This document shows positions 29,679 through 41,505 of a stretch of DNA of 64,000 bases, one piece after another (within the stretch, counting starts at the first letter, position 1; every line of letters begins with the position of its first letter). This DNA comes from Aureimonas psammosilenae (GTDB lineage Bacteria; Pseudomonadota; Alphaproteobacteria; Rhizobiales; Rhizobiaceae): NCBI RefSeq assembly GCF_009176975.1, contig NZ_WEZG01000011.1, positions 95,182 to 159,181 on the forward strand. The letters are read 5' to 3'. Made by a program: the position numbers and the translations under genes. The notes beneath the pieces were generated by a model. That model made no database searches. It was not told where the DNA came from and worked only from the letters and a program-made list of their open reading frames with translations.

Positions 29679-31757
29679 CTATTCCGCCGCTTCCAGATGC
29701 TGTTCGTGCGCCAAACGCGAGCATTCGGCCATGACCTTGGAAGCGCGAGCGATGGGGTTCGTCAGATAGAAATCGCCGACCGACGAGGCGAAGGTCGTGC
29801 CGCGAGCCGGCGCCGATGCGCGATCGGCGACAGCGCGAAGCACGGAAGCATCGGCCGAGACGACCGCGTCGGAGCGGTAGTTCGGATGCGCCGCATAGAT
29901 TTCGCGACGCAGCGCGCCGAGCGAATCGAACGGCAACGGCTGCCCGAGCACGGCCGACAGGGCGCGGAAGATCGCCCAGTCCTCGCGCGCGTCGCCCGGC
30001 GGAAAGGCTGCACGAGACCCAGTCTGCGCCCTGCCCTCGATGTTCACCCAGGTGCCGGACTTTTCGGTATAGGCGGCCGCCGGCAGAATGACGTCGGCGC
30101 GATGAGCGCCCTTGTCGCCATGCGTGCCGATATAGACCACGAAGGAACCGGCTGCGATCTCGATCTCGTCAGCCCCGAGGTTGAACAGAACGTCGACCGC
30201 GCCGCCGGCCATCTCGGCGGCGTTCGGACCGCCGTTTTGAGGCACGAAGGCGATGTCAAGCCCGCCGACGCGGGAAGCGGCCGTCGACAGGACGTTGAAG
30301 CCGTTCCAGTCATCGGCGACGACGCCGTATTCATGCGCGAGCTTCAGCGCAAGCCCGAGAACATTCGCGCCCTCGGCACCGACAAGGGCGGTCCCGCCGA
30401 CGATGATCATCGGCTTCTTGGCGGCAGTGAATGCTTCATGGAAATCGCGGTTTGCACCGGCGAGATTGGAAAGCGTATCGACGCCCGCGCCGAGATAGGT
30501 CGTCTGATAGCGCAGATCCGCGTGTTCGCCGATCGTCGCCACCGGGAAATTGTCCTGCCGCCAGCGGCGACGAATGCGCGCATTGAGGACGGAAGCCTCG
30601 AAACGCGGATTGGCACCGATGATCAGAAGCGCGTCAGCGTCCTGAATGCCGGTGATAGAGGTGTTGAACAGATAGGAGGCGCGTCCGTTCGCCGGATCGA
30701 GCCGCGCGCCGTCCTGCCGGCAATCGACATTCGCCGAGCCGAGCTGCTCCATGAGCCGCTTCAGAGCCCACATATCTTCGACCGCTGCAAGGTCGCCGGC
30801 AATGGCGCCGATGCGCTCGGGCGATGTGCCGCCGACCTTCGCCTTGATCGCGGCAAAGGCTTCCGACCAGGAGGCGGGAACAAGACGCCCGTTCTGGCGG
30901 ATATAGGGCTTGTCGAGGCGCTGCGTGCGAAGACCGTCCCAAACGAAGCGGGTCTTGTCGGAGATCCATTCCTCGTTGATCTGCTCATTGGTACGCGGCA
31001 GAATCCGCATCACTTCGCGACCGCGCGTGTCGACGCGGATGGACGAACCGACGGCGTCCATGACGTCGATCGTTTCGGTCTTCGTCAGTTCCCAAGGACG
31101 CGCCTGGAAGGCGTAGGGGCGCGAGGTCAGGGCGCCGACCGGGCAGAGGTCGATCACGTTGCCCTGAAGCTCAGAGGTCATGGCCTGTTCGAGATAGGTT
31201 GTGATCTCGGCATCCTCGCCGCGACCGACGAGACCGAGCTCGGAAATGCCGGCGACTTCGGTGGTGAAGCGGACGCAACGCGTGCAGTGGATGCAACGCG
31301 TCATGATCGTCTTCACGAGCGGGCCGATATACTTGTCCTCGACGGCGCGCTTGTTCTCGCGATAGCGCGAGGACGAAACGCCGTAGGCCATGGCCTGGTC
31401 CTGAAGATCGCACTCGCCGCCCTGATCGCAGATCGGGCAGTCCAGCGGATGGTTGATCAGCAGGAACTCCATCACGCCCTCGCGGGCCTTCTTCACCATC
31501 GGCGTGTTGGTGAACATTTCCGGCGCTTCGCCGTTCGGGCCGGGGCGCAGATCGCGCACGCCCATGGCGCAGGACGCGGTCGGCTTCGGCGGACCGCCCT
31601 TCACCTCGACAAGACACATGCGGCAGTTGCCGGCGATCGACAGCCGTTCATGGAAACAGAAACGCGGGATTTCCGCACCCGCATGCTCTGCCGCCTGAAG
31701 CAGAGTGTAGTGGTCCGGAACCTCGATTTCCTTGCCGTCGACCTTGATCTTCGCCAT
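29679..31757 (-). CDS. nuoG: NADH-quinone oxidoreductase subunit G
   Basis: 692-residue subunit of the NADH-oxidising arm. The N-terminal [2Fe-2S] site ([18 protein letters not shown]), the N5 histidine/cysteine site ([18 protein letters not shown]) and the N4 cysteines ([10 protein letters not shown]) precede a molybdopterin-oxidoreductase-like domain without cofactor. Length is normal. Confidence 0.97.
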   Translation of the reverse strand: MAKIKVDGKEIEVPDHYTLLQAAEHAGAEIPRFCFHERLSIAGNCRMCLVEVKGGPPKPTASCAMGVRDLRPGPNGEAPEMFTNTPMVKKAREGVMEFLLINHPLDCPICDQGGECDLQDQAMAYGVSSSRYRENKRAVEDKYIGPLVKTIMTRCIHCTRCVRFTTEVAGISELGLVGRGEDAEITTYLEQAMTSELQGNVIDLCPVGALTSRPYAFQARPWELTKTETIDVMDAVGSSIRVDTRGREVMRILPRTNEQINEEWISDKTRFVWDGLRTQRLDKPYIRQNGRLVPASWSEAFAAIKAKVGGTSPERIGAIAGDLAAVEDMWALKRLMEQLGSANVDCRQDGARLDPANGRASYLFNTSITGIQDADALLIIGANPRFEASVLNARIRRRWRQDNFPVATIGEHADLRYQTTYLGAGVDTLSNLAGANRDFHEAFTAAKKPMIIVGGTALVGAEGANVLGLALKLAHEYGVVADDWNGFNVLSTAASRVGGLDIAFVPQNGGPNAAEMAGGAVDVLFNLGADEIEIAAGSFVVYIGTHGDKGAHRADVILPAAAYTEKSGTWVNIEGRAQTGSRAAFPPGDAREDWAIFRALSAVLGQPLPFDSLGALRREIYAAHPNYRSDAVVSADASVLRAVADRASAPARGTTFASSVGDFYLTNPIARASKVMAECSRLAHEQHLEAAE

Positions 31758-31860
31758 TCCCGTCGGGCTTTCTCTTTCAGCCGGTCACGGCGCATTCCTG
31801 CGCCTCGCGAACCGTTCGGTCGCCGTGTCAAACGGCAGACCCGATGAATTCCATTCCGAT

Positions 31861-33166
<1,306 letters not shown>

Positions 33167-33174
<8 letters not shown>

Positions 33175-34384
33175 CGTCCCGCGCTCCTTTCACGTCCCCG
33201 TTCCCCTTCGGCTTTCCGTCATCGGAAGAAGCCGGACCGGGAAGAACGTCGTCCGTTACACGCTTGTTCTCGACCGGCGCGGATGCCCCGGCATCGGTGC
33301 GCTGACCGCCGGACGCCGGAGCCCGATCGGCCCCACTGTTATCCGGCGCATCGACGCGCTTATGTTCCTGCACGACAGCGCTTTCGTCTTCCGCACCCTT
33401 CCGGCCGAGGGGGCCGTCGGTGCGGGCCGAGTCGTGATCCTTGGCGACCGAGCCGCGCTCGGTAGCGTCGGCATCCTTTTCCGCCGCGCCCGTCGGGCCC
33501 TGCTGCGTTCCGCCGGTGCGGCCCGCGCCGGGCTGGTCGGCGCCCTCGGCGACATCCACCTTGTTCGCCGCTTCGGCGGCCTGGTTGGCATTGCCGTTCT
33601 GGGCCTTGCCGGGAGCGGAAATCGACGGATCGGTTTCAGCGGCATGCGTATCCGGGCGACCGGCCTGCGTGGGCGGCACGGGACCCGACGCTGCGCCGGC
33701 GCCCGTGCCCTGATCGGGAGCACCCTGCGCTGCCGGGCCCGAACCAGCCCCGCCACGCGCGCCTTCATCGGCATCATCGGAAAGAAGCGTCGTCGGACCG
33801 CCGATCGGAGCGGAAAGCTGACGGTCGATCTGCGGCCCGGTCGGGACACTCGCCCCTTCCCCGCGCTCGAACGCGTCGATGATCTCTTCGAGCCGCTGCG
33901 GGGTCAGATCCTCGTAGGTATCCTTGAAGATCATCACCATCGGCGCGTTCACGCAGGAACCGAGGCACTCGACCTCTTCCCACGACAGCGTTCCGGACTC
34001 GTTCAAATGGAACTGGTCGTGATGGATGCGCTTGCGGCAAACCTCTTTCAGCTCGTCCGAGCCGCGCAGCATGCAAGGGGTCGTGCCGCAGACCTGAACA
34101 TGGGCGCGCGTGCCGACCGGCTTCAACTGGAACTGCGTGTAGAAGGTGGCAACCTCGAGAACGCGGATCAGGGGCATCGCCAACCGGTCCGCCACATACT
34201 CGATGGCGGCCTTGGAAACCCAGCCTTCCTGCTCCTGCGCGCGCATGAGCAGCGGGATCACCGCCGACTGCTGGCGCCCCTCCGGATACCTGCCGATCGC
34301 CCATTCAGCCCAGGCCGAGTTCTCGCCGTTGAAGGCGAAATTGGCTGGCTGCACGGAGTCTTCGGCGAGTCGTCTGACGGACAT
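33167..34384 (-). CDS. nuoE: NADH-quinone oxidoreductase subunit E with long disordered tail
   Basis: 405-residue protein; the conserved thioredoxin-like [2Fe-2S] domain takes only the first 200 or so residues. Cysteines are in [16 protein letters not shown] and [13 protein letters not shown]. From about residue 205 it runs on in Gly, Ala, Asp, Pro and Gln-rich sequence (for example [20 protein letters not shown]) to the end, without any visible fold. Rhizobial NuoE proteins often have an extension; this one roughly doubles the subunit. Start at 34384 ([18 protein letters not shown]) by family match. Confidence 0.95.
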
Positions 34385-34497
34385 CGAACTTGGTTCGCTT
34401 CTAAACTGCGATGTTGCGGCGCGTTCTAACACAGGCCTGCCAAAAGGCCAGTGCCGGAAGGACGCAGAGTTCGCGACTGCAATACTCCCGGAAGCGG

Positions 34498-35067
34498 TCA
34501 GCTTTCCAGAAGGTTTTCAACCGTCATCGACAGGCCGGGCGGCGACAGATCGATCACGGACTCGCGCCCGAGAATCGACGTCGTGATCTGCCCATCCGCT
34601 GTCGCTCGGCGATGATGGATCACACGTCCCTCGTCGCCATAGACGATGAGGTAGTGCAGGATGGACGGAACGGCGAAATAGTCGATCAGCTTGCGATCCA
34701 CATCGGTTCGCTGGCTCGATGGAGATACGACTTCGACAACGATCACCGGATGGGGTGCGAACAGGCCATCTCGGTCGTAGGGTCCGCAATGGATCAGCGC
34801 ATCGGGCTCCCGAACCGTGTGATCGTCGATCCGAACACTGACGCCATCCGGAAACGCGCGACAATCGGTCAGTCCAGCAGACCTCAACCCTTGTCGTAAG
34901 GCCGTCACAGCAGACAGCTTCCGTTCCGCATGGCTGACGCGCTCCGCTTGCAACCGCACCGGCTGGCCGCCGACGAGTTCGTACCGCTCCCCATCCGGTC
35001 GCGATTGCGACCAAAGGAGGAACTCCTCGGCATTGATCTCAGTCTTCAGGGCGGCATCTGCGTTCAT
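34498..35067 (-). CDS. Uma2 family (DUF820) nuclease-like protein
   Basis: 189-residue protein of the Uma2 family, which has a PD-(D/E)xK restriction-like fold. Candidate catalytic residues are Asp in TVREPDALI, Glu in VIVVEVVSPSS and Lys in DVDRKLIDYF, at the usual spacing. It is inserted between nuoD and nuoE on the same strand; its stop codon lies 113 bases before nuoE and it follows nuoD... in transcription by 42 bases. No role in complex I is known, and these genes move frequently, so it is probably a passenger. Substrate unknown. Confidence 0.85.
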   Translation of the reverse strand: MNADAALKTEINAEEFLLWSQSRPDGERYELVGGQPVRLQAERVSHAERKLSAVTALRQGLRSAGLTDCRAFPDGVSVRIDDHTVREPDALIHCGPYDRDGLFAPHPVIVVEVVSPSSQRTDVDRKLIDYFAVPSILHYLIVYGDEGRVIHHRRATADGQITTSILGRESVIDLSPPGLSMTVENLLES

Positions 35068-35109
35068 GAAAGCTTCATCCTCCGCACCGCCCTTCCCGAC
35101 AACCGCCCC

Positions 35110-36300
35110 TTAGCGGTCCACTTCGCCGAACACGATGTCAAGGGAGCCGAGGATGGCGGACACGTCGGCAAGAAGGTGGTTCTTGCAGAGATGGTCCATC
35201 GCCTGAAGATGCGAGAAGCCGGGCGCCTTGATCTTGCAGCGATACGGCTTGTTGGTTCCGTCCGACACGAGGTAGACGCCGAACTCGCCCTTCGGCGCTT
35301 CCACGGCTGCGTAGACTTCGCCTTCTGGCACGCGGAAGCCTTCCGTGTAGAGCTTGAAGTGATGGATCAGCGATTCCATCGAGCGCTTCATCTCGCCGCG
35401 CTTCGGCGGCACCATCTTGCCTTGCGTCGAGGAGATCGGCCCGACCCTTTCGGAGCCCGACAGGCGCTCGACGCACTGCTTCATGATCTTCACCGACTCG
35501 CGCATTTCGACCATGCGGATGAGGTAGCGATCGTAGCAGTCGCCGTTCTTGCCGATGGGGATGTCGAAATCCATCTCCGAATAGCAGTCGTAGGGCTGCG
35601 ACTTGCGCAGGTCCCAGGCCGCGCCGGAGCCGCGCACCATGACGCCGGAGAAACCGTGCGCCCAGCACTCTTCCAGGGACACGACGCCGATATCGACGTT
35701 GCGCTGCTTGAAAATGCGGTTGTCGGTCAGAAGACCTTCGATATCGTCGCAGACTTTCAGGAACGGGTCGCACCACGCGCCGATATCGTCCACGAGCTGC
35801 GGCGGCAGGTCCTGATGGACGCCGCCGGGACGGAAATAAGCCGCGTGAAGACGGGCGCCCGAAGCGCGCTCGTAGAACCCCATCAGGATCTCGCGCTCTT
35901 CGAAGCCCCAGAGCGGGGGCGTCAGCGCGCCGACGTCCATCGCCTGCGTCGTCACGTTGAGAAGGTGCGAAAGGATACGCCCGATCTCGCAGTAAAGAAC
36001 GCGGATGAGCTGGCCGCGCTTGGGAACCTCGATACCGGCCAGCCGCTCCGTGGCGATGCAGAAGGCATGTTCCTGGTTCATCGGCGCGACATAGTCGAGC
36101 CGATCGAAATAAGGCATGGCCTGCAGATAGGTCTTGGCCTCGATCAGCTTCTCCGTCCCCCGGTGCAGGAGACCGATATGCGGGTCGACGCGCTCGACCA
36201 TTTCGCCGTCGAGTTCCAGCACGAGGCGAAGCACGCCGTGCGCCGCCGGGTGCTGCGGGCCGAAATTGATGTTGAAGTTGCGGACGTCGATCTCGGCCAT
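35110..36300 (-). CDS. nuoD: NADH-quinone oxidoreductase subunit D
   Basis: 396-residue 49-kDa-type subunit forming the quinone pocket with Nuo[21 protein letters not shown] and [14 protein letters not shown] near the N-terminus and the C-terminal [11 protein letters not shown] are invariant. Full length. Confidence 0.98.
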   Translation of the reverse strand: MAEIDVRNFNINFGPQHPAAHGVLRLVLELDGEMVERVDPHIGLLHRGTEKLIEAKTYLQAMPYFDRLDYVAPMNQEHAFCIATERLAGIEVPKRGQLIRVLYCEIGRILSHLLNVTTQAMDVGALTPPLWGFEEREILMGFYERASGARLHAAYFRPGGVHQDLPPQLVDDIGAWCDPFLKVCDDIEGLLTDNRIFKQRNVDIGVVSLEECWAHGFSGVMVRGSGAAWDLRKSQPYDCYSEMDFDIPIGKNGDCYDRYLIRMVEMRESVKIMKQCVERLSGSERVGPISSTQGKMVPPKRGEMKRSMESLIHHFKLYTEGFRVPEGEVYAAVEAPKGEFGVYLVSDGTNKPYRCKIKAPGFSHLQAMDHLCKNHLLADVSAILGSLDIVFGEVDR

Positions 36301-36301
36301 G

Positions 36302-36730
36302 TCAGCCTTCCTGCATCCCGTTGAACTGTGCGATCGTTTCGTCGGCTGTCAGCCGCTTGCGCTCGCCCGCGAATTCGTAGTTCGACGGCTTGTGGTCGAT
36401 GAAGATTTCCTCGGCGAAGAGGAAGCGATCTGGACTCTCGAAGAGTTGCGTGGAAACCGCGATATCGCCGCTACCGTCCTGCATGCGCCAGAACAGACTG
36501 GAGCCGCAGGTGAAGCAGAAGCCGCGCTCGCCCCATTCGGACGAAGCGTAGAGACCGAGGGTGGATTCGTCGGCGATTTCGATGCGCTCGCACGGAACGG
36601 CAAGAAAGACACCGCCGGACCAGCGCCGACATGTGCCGCAATGACAAGCGTCCATCTCGACCTTGCGCGGCCATGCGGTCAACCGCACACCGCCGCAAAG
36701 GCACTGGCCGTTTATCGGACCCACGCTCAT
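36302..36730 (-). CDS. GFA-family zinc protein within the nuo operon
   Basis: 142-residue protein of the GFA (glutathione-dependent formaldehyde-activating, CENP-V) family. Zinc-binding cysteines: [22 protein letters not shown] and [11 protein letters not shown]. It lies between nuoC and nuoD with one base to the nuoD start and 7 bases to the nuoC stop, so it is read in the nuo transcript. The family label derives from one enzyme; substrate here is unknown. Confidence 0.9.
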   Translation of the reverse strand: MSVGPINGQCLCGGVRLTAWPRKVEMDACHCGTCRRWSGGVFLAVPCERIEIADESTLGLYASSEWGERGFCFTCGSSLFWRMQDGSGDIAVSTQLFESPDRFLFAEEIFIDHKPSNYEFAGERKRLTADETIAQFNGMQEG

Positions 36731-36737
36731 GGCCGCT

Positions 36738-37337
36738 TCAGTTCGGACGAGCCTTCTCGTCGCCTGGAAGCACGTAGTCGGTGCCTTCCCAAGGCGACAG
36801 GAAGTCGAAGTTGCGGAATTCCTGGCGAAGCTGCACCGGCTCGTAGACGACCTGCTTCACAGCCTCGTCGTAGCGGACTTCGACGAAGCCCGTCAGCGGG
36901 AAGTCCTTGCGAAGCGGATAGCCCTCGAAACCGTAGTCGGTGAGGATGCGCCGAAGGTCGGGGTGGCCGGTGAAGACGATGCCGTAGAGATCGAACGCCT
37001 CGCGCTCGTACCAGTCGGCCGCCGGAAACACGCCGACGATGGAAGGAACGAGATCCTCTTCTCCGACCTGCACCTTCACGCGGATGCGCTGGTTCCGATA
37101 CGGCGCGAGGAGGTGATACACCACCTCGAAACGCTCGGCGCGCTCGGGGTAGTCGACACCGCAGAGATCCACGAAGGACAGGAAGCGGAGCGAAGGATCG
37201 TCCCGCAGCCGGGTCAGCACCTCGACGATTTCCCCGGCCGGCACCGTCAGGGTCAGTTCACCGAAACTGACGGCATGATGGGCCGCATCTTCGCCGAGAA
37301 CCCTGCGAACCTCGTTCGACAATTCTTCCATGGACAT
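36738..37337 (-). CDS. nuoC: NADH-quinone oxidoreductase subunit C
   Basis: 199-residue 30-kDa subunit. [26 protein letters not shown], the signature [21 protein letters not shown] and [18 protein letters not shown] are typical. Start at 37337 ([10 protein letters not shown]); an ATG two codons later is possible. Separate from NuoD, not fused. Confidence 0.97.
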   Translation of the reverse strand: MSMEELSNEVRRVLGEDAAHHAVSFGELTLTVPAGEIVEVLTRLRDDPSLRFLSFVDLCGVDYPERAERFEVVYHLLAPYRNQRIRVKVQVGEEDLVPSIVGVFPAADWYEREAFDLYGIVFTGHPDLRRILTDYGFEGYPLRKDFPLTGFVEVRYDEAVKQVVYEPVQLRQEFRNFDFLSPWEGTDYVLPGDEKARPN

Positions 37338-37369
37338 GGTCGCTTCCTGATATCCTGGATGACCGAGGC

Positions 37370-37951
37370 TCAGCGCTCGATCGTTCCCGTGCGCCGGATC
37401 TTCTTCTGGAGAAGAAGGACGCCATAGAGAAGAGCTTCCGCGGTCGGGGGGCAGCCAGGCACGTAGATGTCCACCGGCACCACGCGGTCGCAGCCCCGGA
37501 CCACCGAATAGGAATAATGGTAGTAGCCGCCGCCGTTGGCGCAGGAGCCCATCGAGATCACGTAGCGCGGCTCGGGCATCTGGTCGTAGACCTTGCGCAG
37601 AGCCGGCGCCATCTTGTTCGTCAACGTGCCGGCCACGATCATCACGTCGGACTGACGCGGGCTGGCGCGCGGCGCGAAGCCGAACCGCTCGGCGTCGTAA
37701 CGCGGCATGGACATCTGCATCATCTCGACGGCGCAGCAGGCGAGCCCGAAGGTCATCCACATCAGCGAGCCGGTTCGCGCCCACTGGATCAGATCCTCGG
37801 TGGACGTGACGATAAAGCCCTTATCCGCGATCTCGTTGTTGATCTCGGTCAAAAACGGATCGGCCGCAGGCTTGGTCAAAGCCGGCGCCGAACCCAGATC
37901 GGTCGCCGGCGCGCGCACGAGCGACCTGTCGAAACCGTCCTTCAATCCCAT
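37370..37951 (-). CDS. nuoB: NADH-quinone oxidoreductase subunit B
   Basis: 193-residue subunit holding cluster N2, the last Fe-S centre before quinone. The tandem cysteines ([10 protein letters not shown]), [10 protein letters not shown] and [14 protein letters not shown] provide the four ligands. The start at 37951 overlaps the nuoA end by 10 bases. Confidence 0.98.
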   Translation of the reverse strand: MGLKDGFDRSLVRAPATDLGSAPALTKPAADPFLTEINNEIADKGFIVTSTEDLIQWARTGSLMWMTFGLACCAVEMMQMSMPRYDAERFGFAPRASPRQSDVMIVAGTLTNKMAPALRKVYDQMPEPRYVISMGSCANGGGYYHYSYSVVRGCDRVVPVDIYVPGCPPTAEALLYGVLLLQKKIRRTGTIER

Positions 37952-38307
37952 TCCAGGGCACCCTTCTTCCATTCGTAGACGAAGCCGACCGTCAGGATCG
38001 CCAGGAACACCATCATCGACCAGAAGCCAAACCAGCTCACGGTGCCGAACGTCGCGGCCCAGGGAAACAGGAACGCCACTTCGAGATCGAAGATGATGAA
38101 CAGGATCGAGACGAGGTAGAACCTCACGTCGAACTTCATGCGGGAATCGTCGAACGCATCGAAGCCGCACTCATAAGCGGAGAGCTTCTCGTCGTCCGGA
38201 GCCTTGAACGCCAGGAGAAAAGGCGAAGCGAGGAGAGCGCAGCCGATCAAAAGCGCGACGCCAACGAAGATGACGATCGGAAGATATGATCCGAGTAGCT
38301 CGGGCAT
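37942..38307 (-). CDS. nuoA: NADH-quinone oxidoreductase subunit A
   Basis: 121-residue, three-helix membrane subunit and first gene of the nuo operon. [21 protein letters not shown] and the [15 protein letters not shown] helix are diagnostic. The ATG at 38307 ([14 protein letters not shown]) has a GGAG sequence nine bases upstream; the in-frame ATG at 38328 lacks one. The 173 bases upstream (38308-38480) must hold the operon promoter; I see no convincing -35/-10 pair. Confidence 0.97.
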   Translation of the reverse strand: MPELLGSYLPIVIFVGVALLIGCALLASPFLLAFKAPDDEKLSAYECGFDAFDDSRMKFDVRFYLVSILFIIFDLEVAFLFPWAATFGTVSWFGFWSMMVFLAILTVGFVYEWKKGALEWD

Positions 38308-38480
38308 CGCATGGAACTCCGAAGGCATTCACGCATCGCCGAGCGGACGCTGCGCGTTCGCACAACGCCATACCTCTCTTTAGAGCCGTTCGACAACTGG
38401 TGCTGAAATATATCGGCGCCCGGACCGTGCAATGCGTCGCATCGCCGCCATGTGAGGCGCGACGGTAGGGTTCGACGGAA

Positions 38481-38774
38481 CTACGCTCGGCTATGCTCGT
38501 CGGACGCCTTGTCGCTCACGTTGGAGTTCATCGTGACAATCGCGCTGGCGTCGAGGTCGCCGAAGAAGTATTCAGGCCCAACGGAAAGTTGCATAGCCAG
38601 GAAGTAAAGCCGGCTGGCGCTGATACGATTGGAGCCGGTCTCATACTTCTGGATTTGTTGATAGCTCACTCCGACGAGCGAACCCAACTCTTCTTGGGTC
38701 ATCCCCTTCTGCAAACGAAGAAGACGAAGGCGGTTGCCGACATGAACGTCGACGGGATTGCTGCGCGAGGACAA
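38481..38774 (-). CDS. XRE-family transcriptional regulator
   Basis: 97-residue protein whose helix-turn-helix occupies residues 12-67 (GNRLRLLRLQKGMTQEELGS, VSYQQIQKYETGSNRIS). This is the common rhizobial XRE type with the VGPEYFFGD motif. It is divergent from luxR, sharing a 118-base region; the imperfect TGTATTTTCATGCACCGTATACA sequence type there (around 38812-38834) could be its operator. It may control luxR or itself; this is inference from position. Confidence 0.9.
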   Translation of the reverse strand: MSSRSNPVDVHVGNRLRLLRLQKGMTQEELGSLVGVSYQQIQKYETGSNRISASRLYFLAMQLSVGPEYFFGDLDASAIVTMNSNVSDKASDEHSRA

Positions 38775-38892
38775 GACGTTGATCCGTTGCCGATAAGAAC
38801 CCTACTCAATACTGTATTTTCATGCACCGTATACACATCGTGGGTTGTAACGTCCGCCTTGTCCGCAATGCCGGCAGGACGCTAGTCGGGCG

Positions 38893-39645
38893 ATGAGCGA
38901 CCGACCGAGCCGCGAGTCCGCCGAAACGCTGGAACGGCTTCTCAATCGCGTGGCGCGGCTGCGCGGCGCCGAAGATCTGTCGTTGCTTCACGCGGTGGCG
39001 GAAGAGTTCGATCTGCGGCAGGTTTCCTATCTCGGCGTCCGCCTTCCCAAACTGACCCGCCGAGAGCCCTTCCTGTTTTCGACCTTTCCGACGTCCTGGC
39101 TCCTCCGATATCGCCAGCAGTCCTATCTCAACGTCGATCCGGTGATCACGCAGGCGGCGAACTTCGTGCTGCCGACCGACTGGGGCAAGCTTCAGGCCGG
39201 CCGTTCGAAGCCCGTGAAGCAGCTCTTTGGCGAAGCACGGGAGTTCGGTCTGGGCACGCAGGGCATCTCGCTGCCCCTGCGCGGACGCCACGGCGAACTG
39301 GCGCTGTTCTCCCTGACATCCGACCTTTCCAAGCGGGACTGGGATGCCTGGAAGCGGCTGCACGCCGGCAATCTTCAGCTTCTCGGCTACCACATCCATG
39401 ATCGGGTCATGGCGGCGGAAGCGCCCGCCGAGCGCGCGGAGCGCCGTCTCGCGCCGCGCGAGATCGACGTGCTGCGCTGGGCGGCGCGCGGGCGAACCGT
39501 GCGCGACACTGCCGAAATCCTCGATCTCTCCGAGCGCACGATCCGTTTCTATCTCGAACTTGCCCGCACCCGCCTCAACGCCCTCAACACCACCCATGCC
39601 GTGGCGATCGCTCTCGAAGAACGGCTGATCGACCTCATAGACTAG
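38893..39645 (+). CDS. LuxR-type acyl-homoserine-lactone receptor
   Basis: 250-residue quorum-sensing regulator. The autoinducer domain (about 15-170) has the ligand-pocket aromatic and acidic residues in TSWLLRYRQQSYLNVDPV and the glycine of GISLPLRG. The C-terminal LuxR helix-turn-helix (about 183-245) reads LAPREIDVLRWAARGRTVRD then SERTIRFYLE. Probably an AHL-binding activator of luxI, which follows 103 bases later. A weak ribosome-binding site precedes the ATG. Confidence 0.94.
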   Translation: MSDRPSRESAETLERLLNRVARLRGAEDLSLLHAVAEEFDLRQVSYLGVRLPKLTRREPFLFSTFPTSWLLRYRQQSYLNVDPVITQAANFVLPTDWGKLQAGRSKPVKQLFGEAREFGLGTQGISLPLRGRHGELALFSLTSDLSKRDWDAWKRLHAGNLQLLGYHIHDRVMAAEAPAERAERRLAPREIDVLRWAARGRTVRDTAEILDLSERTIRFYLELARTRLNALNTTHAVAIALEERLIDLID

Positions 39646-39659
39646 AGAGTCAGTCCACT

Positions 39660-39693
39660 GTCGGTTGCCGCCGACTACGGCGCTTCGGCCGTA
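39660..39693. promoter_or_regulatory. Inverted repeats between luxR and luxI (candidate lux box or luxR terminator)
   Basis: GTCGG-TTGCCG-CCGAC (39660-39675) is immediately followed by TACGGC-GCTTCG-GCCGTA (39676-39693) and TTT. The first has the size and position (about 80 bases before luxI) of a lux box; the second looks more like a short terminator for luxR. Neither matches a consensus well. Confidence 0.35.
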
Positions 39694-39748
39694 TTTCCTC
39701 AAACGCCTCTTGGCGGTCTGCTGAGCGGACCGAACAGAGGAGACGGGG

Positions 39749-40399
39749 ATGATCGTTGTGGTGGAGGGCGCCGCGAAGCATGAGCGGCCGGACCTGATCG
39801 CCGACATGCATCGGCTGCGGAAGCGGGTCTTTCACGGACGGCTCGGCTGGGACGTGACGATCGAGGACGATTACGAAATCGACGTCTTCGACGACGCCAA
39901 TCCGCTCTACCTCATCTCCGTGGCGGATGAGGGCGCGCCCGTTCGGGGTTGTCTGCGACTCCTGCCGACGATGGGGCCGAACATGCTGCGCGACGTGTTC
40001 CCCGAACTTCTGCCGGGACAAACGGTGGAAAGCCCGTTGATCTGGGAAAGCACGCGCTTCGCGGTGGATCTGCCGAGCCGGAATGCCGACGGATCACGCG
40101 CCGCCGCCCGTCTTGTTGGCCGCATCACGGGTGAACTCGTCGCGGGCGCGATCGAGGTCGGTCTCGCCGTCGGCCTCACCCATATCGTGTCGGTCTTCGA
40201 CGCACGCATTCTACGCGTGCTGCGCGCGGCCGGCTGCTCGATCGAACTCATCGGCGAAGCACGCACCATCGGGTCGGTTCTGACGCATGCAGGGCTCTTC
40301 GAGGTTTCCGAGGAAGTCGTGGCCGCCATTCGCGAAGTGAACGGCCTCGAAGGTTCGCTCTTCGACCCGACGACTGCCGCGCGCCTTTTCGCCGCCTGA
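39749..40399 (+). CDS. Acyl-homoserine-lactone synthase (LuxI family)
   Basis: 216-residue enzyme making AHL signals from S-adenosylmethionine and an acyl-ACP. All LuxI invariants are present at normal spacing: Arg24, Phe28, Trp34, Asp45, Asp48, Arg70, Glu100, Arg103. A strong GAGGAG ribosome-binding site lies just before the ATG. Acyl chain length cannot be predicted. Forms a quorum-sensing pair with the upstream luxR gene. Confidence 0.96.
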   Translation: MIVVVEGAAKHERPDLIADMHRLRKRVFHGRLGWDVTIEDDYEIDVFDDANPLYLISVADEGAPVRGCLRLLPTMGPNMLRDVFPELLPGQTVESPLIWESTRFAVDLPSRNADGSRAAARLVGRITGELVAGAIEVGLAVGLTHIVSVFDARILRVLRAAGCSIELIGEARTIGSVLTHAGLFEVSEEVVAAIREVNGLEGSLFDPTTAARLFAA

Positions 40400-40415
40400 G
40401 CCGAACACGAAGGAC

Positions 40416-40616
40416 ATGACATCTATGATTTGCGACGATCGATGCGGCGCGACCTCGATCGAGCCGATCGGCCGGGATGCCGATATGGAAGCGTTGGCGC
40501 TCCTCCTACGCTATGCGGTGGAGGAGGCCGAACGCTTGGGCCTGCATGTTTCCTCGCATCATGCGGAGGTGGCGTTGCATTCCATGTATCGGCCGGGCGG
40601 CGCACTTCAGTCCTGA
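40416..40616 (+). CDS. 66-residue protein downstream of luxI
   Basis: Small gene 16 bases after luxI with a GAAGGA ribosome-binding site five bases before its ATG. The product MTSMICDDRCGATSIEPIGR... is mostly one amphipathic helix (MEALALLLRYAVEEAERLGL) with no membrane segment. Probably cotranscribed with luxI. I do not recognise the family, although small genes after luxI occur in rhizobia. Confidence 0.65.
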   Translation: MTSMICDDRCGATSIEPIGRDADMEALALLLRYAVEEAERLGLHVSSHHAEVALHSMYRPGGALQS

Positions 40617-40642
40617 AGCGCTCCTTCGAACGGCGATCGGCG

Positions 40643-41383
40643 TCAAAGCGAATCCAGAAGCTTCGACTTGCGCGCGTCGAATTCCGCCTGCGTCAGATGC
40701 CCGTCGTCGCGAAGCTCGGCGAGCTGGCGGATCTTGGCGGGGATATCGTTCGCCCGACCGTGCGCGTCGGATGAATCACCCGCGCCTCGATCCCCTGCGC
40801 CCTCCTTCGCTTGATCCGGTTCGGCACCGACCTTCTTCAAATCGTCGAGGTCGATCGAGCCGTTCTGCGTGGAAAAGGTAAGGCTGGACGTCGAACCCTG
40901 CTGCTGCGAAGCGCCGCCGATTCGATAATCGCGCGTGTCGAAGACCGTCACCTTCCCGTCCCGCTGGACCGCCAAACGCGCGCGATCCGGAAAGACGGCA
41001 TAGAGCTGGCCGTTCTGCCCGCCGCTCGACGACGGACGGCCAAGCTCTTCCGGCCACCAGGACGTAGGAGTCGAGATCGAGGAACCGCCGCGTGCCGGCG
41101 CATCGCCGTGGCCCGATGTTGCATCGCCGACGTTCCGCGAAAGTTCGGACGCCAATGCCGCGACACGGTCCTTCAGCGTGGCGTTGAACATATCTCCGAT
41201 CATCGTCATTCCGCCGCTCGACCACTGGCCCATGCCGCCGAACTCGGGATGGTCGAACTGAGCCTGGCTCCCCCGCCCGGCCGCGACCGCCGACGCCATC
41301 ACGCGGGTCGCTTCTTCGCTGAAGCCATGCTTGGCGCCGATGGCTCGAATCTCTCCGGTCTCTTCCGTCGTGCTCGCGTTCAT
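40643..41383 (-). CDS. SHOCT-domain protein of unknown function
   Basis: 246-residue soluble protein. The C-terminal 30 residues form a SHOCT domain (IRQLAELRDDGHLTQAEFDARKSKLLDSL family pattern). The middle has a Gly/Ser-rich linker and a beta-rich stretch (QLYAVFPDRARLAVQRDGKV). Start at 41383 is preferred over one at 41431 because GGGAG precedes it. It converges on the luxI cluster and is divergent from the HNH gene. Function unknown. Confidence 0.75.
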   Translation of the reverse strand: MNASTTEETGEIRAIGAKHGFSEEATRVMASAVAAGRGSQAQFDHPEFGGMGQWSSGGMTMIGDMFNATLKDRVAALASELSRNVGDATSGHGDAPARGGSSISTPTSWWPEELGRPSSSGGQNGQLYAVFPDRARLAVQRDGKVTVFDTRDYRIGGASQQQGSTSSLTFSTQNGSIDLDDLKKVGAEPDQAKEGAGDRGAGDSSDAHGRANDIPAKIRQLAELRDDGHLTQAEFDARKSKLLDSL

Positions 41384-41505
41384 CCGTCGCGCTCCCAAGA
41401 AACATTCGCGCTCGCCATATAGGGCGGACATCGGGATGCGCGGAGCCCGAAGGGTGCCGAGACTTTCGAAGCCGATGGGAACGAGACGAGCCGGCGAGGA
41501 TACGC

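Noticed and set aside
38308..38480. Promoter of the nuo operon
   Set aside because: TTGCAC and TATATT are present on the minus strand but at the wrong spacing (14 bases); no pair is convincing enough to list.
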